Below, one piece after another: positions 11,001 to 20,814 of a stretch of DNA of 64,000 nt. Position 1 is the stretch's first letter, and each line of letters starts with the position of its first letter. Position numbers and translations under genes: made by a program. This stretch comes from Papaver somniferum (Eukaryota; Streptophyta; Magnoliopsida; Ranunculales; Papaveraceae): the NCBI RefSeq assembly GCF_003573695.1, contig NC_039368.1, positions 6,533,860 through 6,597,859 on the forward strand, written 5' to 3'. The notes beneath the pieces were generated by a model. That model made no database searches. It was not told the DNA's origin and worked only from the letters and a program-made list of their open reading frames with translations.

Positions 11001-11851
11001 TTCTCAGGAGTATACCATTCCTTCTCCATGGGATTAGGAACGTAACAAGTCATCGACGTTTCCCCCTTACTCCGCAGATAGCATTCCTTCAGGGCGCGGA
11101 GATAATTCCCCGATAGTTGGGATACGGAACGGCTATGAGTATTGGTGGAAGAACCCTCACGACTAGCGAGCACGTCGTAGTAGAAGGAATCACCGGATTT
11201 GTACAACGGCAGCATCAGACCAGCCTCGAATGCCCCAACCGTCGTTAACAAATGAAACTCATCGAATTCGTACTTGGAGATAAGCTCATACGTAATATCA
11301 TCCTCAGGGGCATAAAAACGAACCCCGAAGGCTTGAAGCTCATGCTTTTCCTTGAATATTTCAAGATCGATATGCTTGAAGGTTACTTTTTTCCTGCTAA
11401 CAGAGACACTGCGTATCAAGGGAGCAGCCTCATCCTCCTCGGCGGGGCCGGATGAACTAACGAACGCTTCCGAAGCTTTTCTCTTCACGGGGGGATTCTT
11501 TGAAGATTCAACCCTAGGAGCTACGCTCTTCGTATTCTTCCCTTTAAAAGTTGGAGAAGACCGTAGATGATGCTCGGGCACTAACGAACGTAGAGGAGGA
11601 ATGTCAAAAGCAACAGCGCGGGGCGGAGCCTGCGTACTCCTAGTATCATCACGAGGACAAGCAACTGAGCGATCAAAGACTCTTCGAGAACCAGACGGAT
11701 TTATCGGGGGAATATCTTCCCTAGAGGACGAGGCTTTCGCTCCAGAAGAAACTCGACTCCGACGAACATCATCTTGAGAATCTCGACGCGGAGGAGATCT
11801 CGATAACCCAGAATCAGGAGTCTGATAAGTAGGCCGCGGACGGTCAGACAT
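8092..11851 (-). CDS. Spliced antisense gene carried by gypsy 1 (unknown function)
   Basis: A multi-exon gene on the opposite strand to gag-pol. Proposed exons: 11851-10544 (ATG at 11851), 10462-9636, 9561-9315, 9232-8564 and 8492-8092 (TAG). All four introns are GT-AG (for example CAG/GTACGC, GAG/GTAAAT, TTTTTCAG acceptor) and exon phases match at every junction (0, 0, 1, 1). The only break is a one-base frame offset within exon 2 near 10250, either a frameshift or a missed small intron. The product would be about 1,150 residues: a Ser/Arg-rich N terminus, a globular domain (about residues 150-400, including FHLLTTVGAFEAGLMLPLY), an acidic middle, then long coiled coils (exons 3-5). No catalytic motif is recognised. 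Antisense genes are known in related plant elements such as Grande; equivalence is inference. Gypsy 2 has a decayed counterpart. Confidence 0.72.
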
Positions 11852-12549
11852 GACTGCGGAAAGAATAAAATCAAGAACAAGTTATCACCAAAATCAAAAA
11901 ACACATCCATAGCAATACAACCACGATAACGTAGCAACCCTAAAAGTAGTATACATGCTCAATATTTCACCCTCGAAGTAATGGCTTCCTTAATTTAAGA
12001 CGAAGAACATGGGAAAACTAGTATGCAAGCATCAGAAGAAGTTCTTCATCACAAACAAGGAACAACAGTAGCAGAAAATTCACAAGTCAACACAGCATAA
12101 AACGGTGGAAATAAAGAAAAGGAAAACTTACCGGCAAAAACAGCAGTAGAAGAAACAAACAGGAGAAGCGGGCGTGGTTAATGCTAAGGTGGAGAGAATT
12201 TAAGATCACAGGTGCAATGAAGACTGACAAAAAATTCAAAATCACAAGTGCAATGAAGACTGACAGAGAATTTAAGGTCACAGGTTCAATGAAGACAGAC
12301 AGAAAACTTAAAGGAAGAATGAAAACTGAGAGAGTGTTTAGGAAGAATGAAATTAAATTCTCTTTCTATCCTTAAAATACCCGAAAGAAAGAGAAGGAAA
12401 TTAAGAGAGGAATGGGAAAACGTGCCCGTTACATAAGCAGTTAATGCACGAATAAAAGACGTGCCCAAATATCTAGGAGAAGTTATTAGGAGTGAGAAGA
12501 ATATGCGACGATAGTTTTTCTTCAAGGCACCCATTAGTCATTCAATCCC
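11852..12549. other. 5' flank of antisense gene, gypsy 1
   Basis: AT-rich non-coding stretch that should hold the promoter of the antisense gene. It includes a 36-bp tandem repeat at 12194-12305. Confidence 0.45.
12194..12305. repeat. 36-bp tandem repeat, three imperfect copies
   Basis: The core CAATGAAGACWGACA recurs at 12215, 12251 and 12287, a 36-bp period, with a few differences between units. The position is about 350-450 bp upstream of the antisense gene start. Confidence 0.75.
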
Positions 12550-12566
12550 GAAGAAAAGGGGCAAAT
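12550..12566 (+). other. Polypurine tract of gypsy 1
   Basis: GAAGAAAAGGGGCAAAT lies directly before the 3' LTR. It is the expected primer for plus-strand DNA synthesis. Confidence 0.8.
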
Positions 12567-13424
12567 TGTGTACACATATATCTCACTATCAGACACGTGT
12601 ATATAAAGAGGTACGTGGAAAGCATGCAGGCCAAAAACATCAAAACATGATGGGTCACGAAACACCAAATAAAGTCCGAGGAGTTACTTTATCTCATCCC
12701 CAAAAGAGAAGCCAAGATCAACGGTGGAGAGAAAGTTAGCTGACACGGGCTGACAGGGGCAGAAGACACTTGTCTGACACGAGCAGACCCCTCAACTACC
12801 CACATTAAACACTCCGAGCAGTGTACGTGTCGACCAACCTGTGGAACGAGCGAGGATGCCTCTGCGGGATCAAGGGGGAAACGCAGACCTCCGCGCGATG
12901 GACGCAAGGACACAAGAAGATAAGGTTCCAACGGTCTTCAGAGATGGGTCCCACGTTCTAACCTTATAAATACCCGATCTCCACCAAGAGGAAGGGGGAT
13001 CGAAAACATCAGGAAGGAAAGGGGAGAGAGAGAGAGAAATAGCAAAGGTAAGTTAATCCCTGAGAGGAGAGAAACATGTAAACCCCAAAAATCATTCAAC
13101 TATTCGTGTAACCGTGAAGAACATAGTAGAACAACAAATCCCGTGGATGTAGGCCTTAGTGCTGAACCACGTAAACCATGGTCTTATTTACATTTCAGCA
13201 CTTTACATTCATTTAGCTCCGCACGTGTTTGCTTATATGTTTTGTTTTCCTTAATACTTATACCCCATGCACAAACGCCACGCCTGGAGTGGTTGGATGA
13301 GGCCATGATAAACCCAAAGGTTTTGAGCCAATGAATCAACACCAGGGTACCGTCATCATAATCTCCCTAGATGTTAAAGATTGATTGTGAGCTTTCGGAC
13401 ACGCGCGCGGTTCGTGTGCTCACA
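12567..13424 (+). repeat. 3' LTR of gypsy 1, fused to CBF gene 1
   Basis: Identical in length to the 5' LTR. TATA box at 12965-12972. Its last 54 bases are an open ATG-started frame that runs without a stop into the CBF coding sequence. It is followed by the TSD AGCTC at 13425-13429. Confidence 0.95.
12965..12972 (+). promoter_or_regulatory. TATA box of gypsy 1 3' LTR (possible promoter of CBF gene 1)
   Basis: TATAAATA about 400 bp upstream of the chimeric start codon at 13371. Several short upstream ATGs lie between them (for example 13075 and 13147), which would reduce translation of the fusion. Confidence 0.5.
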
Positions 13425-14048
13425 AGCTCAAAAACAGATTGTACTTCATCATCATCGTCATCACCACTAACACAATTAGGGTCACATAAGAAAACATCAG
13501 GAAGAAAGAAGTTCAAGGAAACTAGACATCCAATTTACAGAGGAGTAAGAGCAAGGAAAAATGATAAATGGGTTTGTGAAGTTAGAGAACCCAATAGCAA
13601 ATCTAGAATTTGGCTTGGTACACATTCTAGTGCTGAAATTGCAGCTAGAGCTTATGATGTTGCTGCAATAGCTCTGCGAGGAAAATCAGCTCCCTTAAAT
13701 TTCGAAGATTCATTGTGGTTGTTGCCTCGTGCTAAGTCATCATCTGCTAACGATATTCAATTGGCTGCTGCCGAAGCCGTTCGTGCATTTCCATTCACTA
13801 ATTCTAAGAAATCTTCATCCGTTGCAAAGAAATCATTTAAATCCGTTACATCTAAATCAGCCAAACAGACGGTTAAAATAGCGGAAGAAGTTTCAGCGAC
13901 GTTTTTCGATGAAGAGGCGTTGTATTACATGCCAGCTCTGATTGCCAGCATGGCGGAAGGGATGTTGCTTGATCCACCACAAGAGGGTTACTATTACGAC
14001 GACGAAGTGGAGAGCAACGTGGACAGCAGTTTATGGAGCGACTACTAA
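13371..14048 (+). CDS. CBF/DREB1-like AP2 gene 1, N terminus replaced by LTR sequence
   Basis: AP2/ERF transcription factor of the CBF/DREB1 group, expected to bind CRT/DRE elements in the nucleus and activate cold or stress genes. The first 18 codons (13371-13424) are LTR. From AGC TCA (13425) the frame is CBF, aligned with residues S25-S26 of gene 2. Visible: CBF signature [15 protein letters not shown] (residues 40-54), AP2 domain (56-112, with WVCEVREP and [19 protein letters not shown]), the second signature as DSLWLL in place of the usual DSAWR, a serine/lysine linker, an acidic C-terminal region ([17 protein letters not shown]) and the end SSLWSDY, an LWSY-like motif. The DNA-binding and activation parts are intact; the natural promoter and about 24 residues were separated by the element and would lie left of the window. 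Whether it is expressed is unknown. Confidence 0.85.
   Translation: MLKIDCELSDTRAVRVLTSSKTDCTSSSSSSPLTQLGSHKKTSGRKKFKETRHPIYRGVRARKNDKWVCEVREPNSKSRIWLGTHSSAEIAARAYDVAAIALRGKSAPLNFEDSLWLLPRAKSSSANDIQLAAAEAVRAFPFTNSKKSSSVAKKSFKSVTSKSAKQTVKIAEEVSATFFDEEALYYMPALIASMAEGMLLDPPQEGYYYDDEVESNVDSSLWSDY
13425..13429 (+). other. Target-site duplication AGCTC of gypsy 1
   Basis: AGCTC follows the 3' LTR; CTC remains at 1-3 before the 5' LTR. The same five bases occur at the equivalent codons of CBF gene 2 (48848-48852), confirming the insertion point. Confidence 0.85.
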
Positions 14049-15650
14049 TCCGCTTAGCCATTTCTTGTGGATGGGATTAAATGGAATTTTGTTTGATATT
14101 TAGTCCTTCTACCAATTATTTTTCTTATTTTTTTTTTATTCATTTTTGATTCTTTTGACCATGGAGAAAGATATGTTGTTAAATAATCTCCATAGTGATT
14201 TGTTCATCAATCATTATCAGGAAATTAGAATTTGGGAGATATTTTTTTGTTTATAGTATCTACTCATAGTGTTTTCTTTGTTTAATATTCCTTTGCCTAA
14301 ATTGGCCAATCAATACAATTACCTTATTTCCAAATTTGTTATGCACATTCTGAAGTTCCAGCAAAAGAACAAAGAGGCACAATACTGTGGATCTTTAGCT
14401 GTTATTCAAGTTGGAATTGTTTGTTTCCGTGGAAGGATTCTTTGCACAATTTCATTAAGTAAATATCTAGTTTTGGGATAAATTAAAATATGTTATTAAA
14501 TATGCCGTCTTTTAATTGCCAGCATGGCAGAAGGATGCTTCGTGAAACACTATCAAAAGTTCCTTTTATCTGATAGTGATGTTTTGGACGAAAAGTCTTA
14601 TTTAATATATCAGTCAATTGTTGCCGGCTGGCGGAAAGGATGCTACTTGATCCACTAGAACCAGGTTTCTTCATGGACGACAGGAATTAGTGGAGGCTTT
14701 ATTGGATGGTAACTATTATTTTAGTCCTATTCTTATTATCCACAAAAACATAAATCTCCAGATCAATCATTGTCGTCATAATTGGTCATGTTTATAGATA
14801 TTTTTGCTCGCATCTGTTTTTTATATCCGAATATTCCCTTTTTCTTATGAGTTGACTGAAGTTTTACATTTTTTGTTTCTTTCTAGTCTGTGTTCATTAG
14901 ATATTATTTGAGTGAGGATCCCAGCTCCAGCTCCAGGCTTCCCATACATTATTATTATTGACTTGCGGTCTCTAATTGTTACCGAGGTTAAATCTTTTGA
15001 CGTTGATGTTGCTTTTCCATTTGAGGCAAACAATGTGGACATGCACAACCACGTGGCCTCAATCGAAAACAGAAAAATAAATGTCAAAATAAAGTCCAAA
15101 AACAATATCAAGAAAATAAAATGGCCGATGTCAATGTAACATGATGATAAAGTTATTGGATGATGATATCAGTGATCTAGTTCGAAACTCCAATCATCAA
15201 CATATGCTCCATCGATGTTTTATGTTGGTTTTGGACTTTCAAAACTACTTGTTTAGTTATGTATAATGAGATATCCGTGATCTGCCAAGTGTTCACGTGG
15301 TGAATAAAAACCTTCTTCCATCGTCATAACCAGATGGCGATTTTTCAGCCATCAGTTGTCACTCTATTTCCAAACATCTCGGTATAGCCTTGAAGGTTTG
15401 TTTAGTGAACGTGAGCTACTTCTCAAGGCTCAAAATGTATCAAACGTCACTTAATAGTGAAAGAGAAATTCACCAAAAACATAATATCAGTGTCTCTTTC
15501 ACCTTGTGCTTGTGGGTACCCTTTCCTCGTACGTACACTTATGTGTCCGCCATTCTCAGTATTTTCATTTGGCTTTTTTTGTTTTGTTTCATTAGTCTTT
15601 TGCTTTTAACCCAATCAATATGTTTTCCAATATAATTAGTTTTGAATAGA
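14049..15650 (+). other. 3' flank of CBF gene 1
   Basis: Non-coding, alignable by eye with the 3' flank of gene 2 (49473-51180), including the shared TTGAATAGACAAAAGAA just before the MULE. It holds two decayed CBF C-terminal fragments. Confidence 0.7.
14508..14657 (+). repeat. Two CBF C-terminal coding remnants downstream of gene 1
   Basis: ATTGCCAGCATGGCAGAAGG at about 14515 (preceded by ATGCCGTC) and TTGCCGGCTGGCGGAAAGG at about 14620 match the gene's own [13 protein letters not shown] coding segment, with indels. Confidence 0.75.
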
Positions 15651-15658
15651 CAAAAGAA
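15651..15658. other. Left target duplication of the MULE (CAAAAGAA)
   Basis: CAAAAGAA occurs here and at 22172-22179. The uninterrupted paralogous site downstream of gene 2 (51184-51191) reads through without an insert. Confidence 0.85.
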
Positions 15659-15700
15659 CCTGTCGTTTTTAGGGGCCATCCCAAAGGATTTAGGGGCCAT
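15659..15700 (+). repeat. Left terminal inverted repeat of the MULE
   Basis: About 42 bp, matching the complement of 22130-22171 with around six mismatches. TTAGGGGCCA occurs twice within each TIR. Confidence 0.85.
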
Positions 15701-16217
15701 CAATTTATACCCAGCCAAAGACTCTAGTTAAGGGGTACCCTATATGATATTGAAGTTACATAAATACCCTTATGGTAAAATTGTATAAAAACCAAATCAA
15801 AAACAATTCTACTCATTTCAACTCTTCTTCTTCCAGTTTCCTATTATCTTCCGATTGTGGAAGAAAAAAAAAAATTCCGCTCCAAAGTCAAATGGCCCCA
15901 ATTAGGTAAGAATCTATCATTTTTGGGGTTTATTTCGCTTTAATTCGACGAATCGAGAAAAAATAATTCTAGGGTTTTCGGTTATTTATCCAGATTCGGG
16001 CGATATTCATGCTCCTTTACTTCCGAATGTAGTCGTGTTCTTCATTTCTCAAGAACATCGACAGTATTCGGGAGAAATATTTGATGGTTATCGGCCGAAT
16101 ATTGTTGGTCATATCTTCCTGGATACAAACTGGTATTAATCGGTAGTTTAATGAATTTTTTGGCTTTCGAATATATTTAAGTAGATACACAGTATTCGGA
16201 AGTACACTCATTACCGA

Positions 16218-16241
16218 ATATATATATATATATATATATAT
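16218..16241. repeat. (AT)n microsatellite
   Basis: Twelve AT dinucleotides in a row within the MULE left arm. Confidence 0.95.
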
Positions 16242-16323
16242 TGAAAAAATCTCAAAATTTCTGATATAGGAAAAATCCCATTTTGGGGCCAGTATTTATT
16301 CGGAAGACGATATAATGTTATAT

Positions 16324-16853
16324 ACTTCCGATTATTTCAATTTCAAAATTTGAAAAGTATAAGTTTTTCCCAAATTCCGATTTTTGGGCCATCGTACATT
16401 CGGTACTTTACAAAACAATTATCCTCCGAATATAGCAAGTTCAAAAAAAACCACGCCTTGGCTCTAGGTGGTTCCAAGGGCCAATCTAGAATGTTAGACA
16501 GCCCATATTCGGAAGTTTGGGTAACTAATTATACTTCCGATTATTTCAATTTCAAAATTTGAAAAGTATAAGTTTTTCCCAAATTCCGATTTTTGGGCCA
16601 TCGTACATTCGGGACTTTACAAAACAATTATCCTCCGAATATAGCAAGTTCAAAACAAACCACGCCTTGGCTCTAGGTGGTTCCAAGGGCCAATATAGAA
16701 TGTTAGACAACCCATATTCGGAAGTTTGGGTAACTAATTATACTTCCGATTATTTCAATTTCAAAATGTGAAAAGTATAAGTTTTTCCCAAATTCCGATT
16801 TTTGGGCCATCGTACATTCGGGACTTTACAAAACAATTATCCTCCGAATAATA
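16324..16853 (+). repeat. 209-bp tandem repeat, two full copies and one partial
   Basis: ACTTCCGATTATTTCAATTT starts at 16324, 16533 and 16742. The first two units are nearly identical and the third ends after about 110 bp. The open frames in these units are chance products of the repeat. Confidence 0.9.
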
Positions 16854-17112
16854 TAGTCTTGTTTAGAAATACCAACTTAATCGGTAGATAAGAATTTAAG
16901 TTTTCCACCGAATGTCTTATTCGGAGGGAATACGTGTATCGTTAACAACCGATTGTAGTGCACCAATGATACGAAACCTCAACGGCCATATTTTCAGAAA
17001 CCTCAACGGCCATATTTTCAAAAATTAGATCCGTTGGAACTCTAATCTATATAAGGAGGGTAACCCCTCTCAGTTATTATTGAGTAACAAATCTGAATGA
17101 AAAACCTTTTCA

Positions 17113-17652
17113 ATGGCAAGTCCATCATCAATCGACAACATACTTCGAAGATGCAAGCGAACAACTACATCAATTGCAGCAAGGGAAGAAGAAATACAAA
17201 AAAGGAACAAACAACCCAAAAAAATTAAACCATCGTTAGTGGCAACGGAGGAGGAGGAAGAGGAAATCAAGGCTAAGAAGCGAGGTCAAGAACAATTCCA
17301 TCATAGAGAAAGATTAAAACAAGTTGAGGAAGAGACCGAATGGATAAAAAATTATTACATTGTGAAAGATCTACCCAAAGAACAGCAGGATGATCATATA
17401 TTTTGGATTAACGTTTCATTGGGTCCTTTTTCTTGGTAGGTACAAGAAGCCACGCCACAATTATGAACCATCCCATGTTTCTTCAAGGTGCACCATGTTA
17501 TAAAATTGTGCACCGAGTACAATCGTATTCTTGCTAGGCACAGAGACGACAGGTTTGCGGCACAAGATGCTTATTCCAAGTGGAGAGGAGAGTCGTTTCT
17601 ACATTTCGAAGCCGCGTTGATTGTTGCATCTCGGACTGGGAAAAAAGAATAA
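17113..17652 (+). CDS. Unknown second gene in the MULE
   Basis: ATG at 17113 opens a 108-codon frame rich in K, E and R, with a probable coiled coil (AAREEEIQKRNKQPKKIKPS) and the end HIFWINVSLGPFSW. After stops at 17437 and 17464 the same frame continues with coding-like sequence (LCTEYNRILARHRDDRFAAQ, then WRGESFLHFEAALIVASR) to TAA 17650-17652. The stops could lie in a small intron (a GTAGGT donor-like site at 17436 and a TTTCTTCAAG acceptor-like site at 17487 exist, but phases do not fit simply) or be lesions. A TATA-like TATATAAGG lies about 65 bp upstream (17047). It converges on the transposase gene. No family is recognised; an accessory transposition protein or a captured host fragment are both possible. 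Confidence 0.5.
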
Positions 17653-17817
17653 CATGTGATGTTTGAGTGCTGTAAATTCAAATTTTTAATATTAATCGGC
17701 GGTTTGATAAAATATGGAATTCCCAAATATGATTAATCGTATTGAAGTGTTATAATACTGTTGTTCCGATTACATAGTTTCAAAAAAAATTATAATCATG
17801 CCTCGAAAAAAAAACGA

Positions 17818-18591
17818 TCAGACATCGTCATCATCCGAGGGGATCAATTCGAGTAACTCAGCGGGAAAGTTGTTGTCCATAACATGATCCCAATCAACCA
17901 TGTTGGACTCATATTGTTTCACCCAATCCTTGCAATGGTTCATCGGGAAGTAATCGTGCCACTTACTCAACGGAGGTAACGGACAATCTTTCTTTACTCT
18001 TAAACCGATAAAATGCATTTCATTCACAAATGCCATTACGATTCTTCTATCTTTAACCGACTCGTCGTAAGCCGTTCTTGTGGGTGCAAACGTCATACTA
18101 AGTCCATACATAGGAGGAACGAAGAAATGTACCACGCAATTCAAAACGTCCGCTAGGAGATATCCAAATTTAGTCATTGTCATCCAATACTTGGATCCGA
18201 TTGTCTTCAATCCCTTTCGACACTTCAGACGCGCAACTAAGTCTTTAAACTCTTGTTCTTTGTCGTATCTATCTCCCCGCCTCATCATCTCCATATAAAA
18301 ACCCTTGTCCTTCACTAGTTGTACCGCCATTTTATTTCTTAAATATTGGCATTGGGTGACATCTTCGATATCCGCCTCTCTAAAGTAACCCATTTGTTCC
18401 GTAGCAACGTGAAACCCACAATTTCCATCCCCATCAACCTCGTCGGTCGACAAAACAAATGGAATGATAAGTGGAGGGAGTTGTTCCAAATACTCTTTGT
18501 ATATTGTATATGTGGATCGATTTGGTCTTCCATTAAGATCTCTAGGGCAACGAAGAGTACCTTTGTCCTCTTTTATAGTAAGAATTTCCAT
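17818..18591 (-). pseudogene. OTU-family cysteine protease domain of the MULE protein
   Basis: A 257-codon frame. DEVDGDGNCGFHVATEQMG (about residues 49-67) has the OTU D-G-x-C active site with the catalytic Cys. NEMHFIGLR (about 190-198) supplies the expected His. OTU domains are deubiquitinases, and length and spacing fit the family. The ATG at 18591 overlaps the end of the upstream transposase frame in a different phase, so it is probably the C-terminal part of one protein split by a frameshift rather than a separate gene; a separate gene cannot be excluded. Confidence 0.8.
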
Positions 18592-19487
18592 TGGTTGTTT
18601 TGTTGCGAGGCTTCATTCATTATGCTCCAACACTTATTCGACAACATGGGTTGACCTACTTGAGAAGGCTCTGTAGAGATCTTTGGCCTTACTTGTCGGG
18701 TGGTTGGTCCACTTTGATCATTTCTTGGACGACCTCTTTTCTTAGGTTCCGGCTCATCTTCAAATTCGGCTTCCGAACACTCGTGCCTAGACAATATTCT
18801 TTTATTAGACAAATACTCCTTCAACTCTTTTCTTTGGATGGTCCTCGACACTTCGGTGTTCGGCCTACCGGTGTTCTTTTGCTTAATAGGTTCATCAACC
18901 TCCCTTAAACAAGGGTGAAGGGCTTCCTCCAAATTATGCATCAATATTTGCTTTTTGGTGCCGTTTGATGTAGCGTAACGCTCGGCTATTCGTGCATACA
19001 ATTCCGACTCGAAGAAAGACGGACCATCAACTACCGGGGTGTTCGGAGTGAAATTTAATTGCTTCCAAAATGGGTGAATATCATCGATGTCAATCACTTC
19101 AACATACCTACCCAACTTATGACGACATGGGAGTCCAATACCTATCATATCCTTGCAAACACAAACCGTATTCTCGTCATCATAAGTTTTATATAACTTC
19201 AATTGTTTCATCATGCGATTTATTGCCCATCTTGAAACTTTATGAACAACTCCCCTTAGAAGCAATTTTTCCTTAATATGTTCCATCGGGAATTGGTGTA
19301 CACTAAATTGCATACATTTCCTAATCTTTACGAGATCACGATTGGTGAATTCATGGATTGCTTCTTGGATCGACACAACTCCATTTTGACTACCAATTAG
19401 TATTTTCTTTAGTCGACCATGAGACCCCTCCGCAATGCTTGTCGCCTCGTTCTTGAAGTTACGATATTCATATGTCCATGCAAACAC
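18573..19487 (-). pseudogene. MULE transposase C-terminal part with SWIM finger
   Basis: FVFAWTYEYRNFKNEATSIAEGSHGRLK matches in style the segment after the MULE catalytic core; the SWIM zinc finger is CVCKDMIGIGLPCRH (C-x-C-x10-C-x-H). A basic AT-hook-like KKRGRPRN follows, so DNA contact is likely. The frame differs from the core upstream and from the OTU segment downstream. Confidence 0.8.
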
Positions 19488-19569
19488 AAACCTCTCCTTA
19501 ATCGTTAACCATTGTGTTTTACAATACTCAACCGGTTTTGGGTAGTCCGTGCTTCATCCTCAAATTTCT

Positions 19570-20724
19570 TTAAGTTACATTCGTAATTTCCTCGGTCATC
19601 GACCAAACGATTTTGTCCCATGCTTTCATGAACATTTTCCAAATTATTCCATCCTCCTTCCACTTTTCTTCAAATAGCCTATCCTCTTCCTTACGTTCTT
19701 CCAAGGTTAATTTACTAATGCGCTCATCCTCTTCCTTTGACCTCTTGGTACCCTTCCTTGGTCTTTTAGCTTGGAAATGATGATGGCAATTGGTTTTGAG
19801 ATTGCATTGAATGTGCCACGTACATTGCAAGTTTTGGGCTTCCGGAAACACTACCGTTATTGCATGCATTAAGGCTTGATCCTTATCCGTTACAATAACC
19901 CTTGGAAAATTATCACCGTTATAAATGGACCTCAACGTCTCCAACATCCAAATGAAACTCACATTGTTCTCATGATCCATTAAACCCCATGCAATCGTAA
20001 ACGTGTTTTTGTCCTAAGTATGGCAAGCAATGTTCAACAACGGCATGTTATACTTGTTTGTATTATAAGTAGCATCTATCAACAAAATTTGATGAAAGCA
20101 TTGAGCCAATTGGATCATTTCGGGATGTGCCAAGAAAATACGAACCACTATACCATCCTTTTCTTCCCTTCTCAAGGTGTAGCCATGTAACTCCGCTAAC
20201 CACTCCGATTGTTGCATGACCGTTCTACCATCCCAATCAGTCCTTTTGATCGTAGCTAGGGCCGACTTAATTGTAGACAAAGAAGACAAGTTGTCGGGAT
20301 CGTCCGCCTTTATTTTACTTAAGATCACACTCGCTTTTTGGATCCGCATAGACCTCACCGTCTGCGTTTGATGTGGTTTTAACTTGGCAACCATTACATG
20401 TCCAATTAAATCCAACGGATCATCATGGTTGTGACAACCGTTATCAACTTTATACATTTTATACTCTTTACCTTTAATACCATCGGGCTTATAGAAGACA
20501 ATCTTAAATGGGCATCCTATCTTCTTGGTATTGCTTCGGTATTTCCTATTCGTCTTCTGTATGTACTTACTATTCTTTCCCTCGTGAATCTTTCGCGTCC
20601 CACCTCGCTCACAAATCATTTCAAATCGAGTGTCACTAACATGATTATTTTGAACTACCACGCACATGTTATCTTTTTCCTTGTTCATAAGCCATTCCTT
20701 TGCCTCCTTCTTACTTCCAAATGT
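19570..20724 (-). pseudogene. MULE transposase core
   Basis: Exon 3 begins TFGSKKEAKEWLMNKEKD and runs through a FAR1-like region to the catalytic core: ILLIDATYNTNKYNMPLL holds the first acidic residue, VIVTDKDQALMHAI the second, and LQCTWHIQCNL the conserved C/W-H part. One TAG (20016-20014) interrupts it in frame. I did not assign the third catalytic acid. Confidence 0.82.
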
Positions 20725-20814
20725 CTAAACGTGCATAAAACAAAACAAACCTAATAAGCATAACCATTTAACATATAAATTTTGAAAAAAAGAAAAAAGT
20801 AGTAATGAGTATAC

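Larger units (their letters stand above)
4..13424 (+). mobile_element. Ty3/gypsy retrotransposon 1, Tat-type (dual RNase H), near-complete
   Basis: A 13.4-kb LTR retrotransposon. The two LTRs (4-861 and 12567-13424) are both 858 bp with no indels and at least four substitutions (91/12654, 418/12981, 830/13393, 844/13407), about 0.5 percent, so the insertion is recent. The target duplication is AGCTC: complete at 13425-13429, with only CTC visible at 1-3 because the window begins there. Order on + is gag, protease, RT, RNase H, a second (archaeal-type) RNase H and integrase, followed by an antisense gene. A second RNase H after the Ty3-type one is the known hallmark of the Tat lineage. The element has the same orientation as the CBF gene it interrupts. 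Its pol frame carries two TAG codons, and gag and pro are offset by one base, so this copy may not be autonomous. Confidence 0.95.
15850..16960. repeat. Left subterminal region of MULE with repeated ATTCGG-type motifs
   Basis: Non-coding. TTCGGAAG, CTTCCGA, ACCGAAT and TCGGTAG variants recur about every 30-80 bp on both strands. The right side of the element has the same motif (20940-22060). Confidence 0.7.

Noticed and set aside
16350..16771. Two nearly identical 70-codon frames as a gene family
   Set aside because: They are the same 209-bp tandem unit read twice. No start context, and the third unit breaks.
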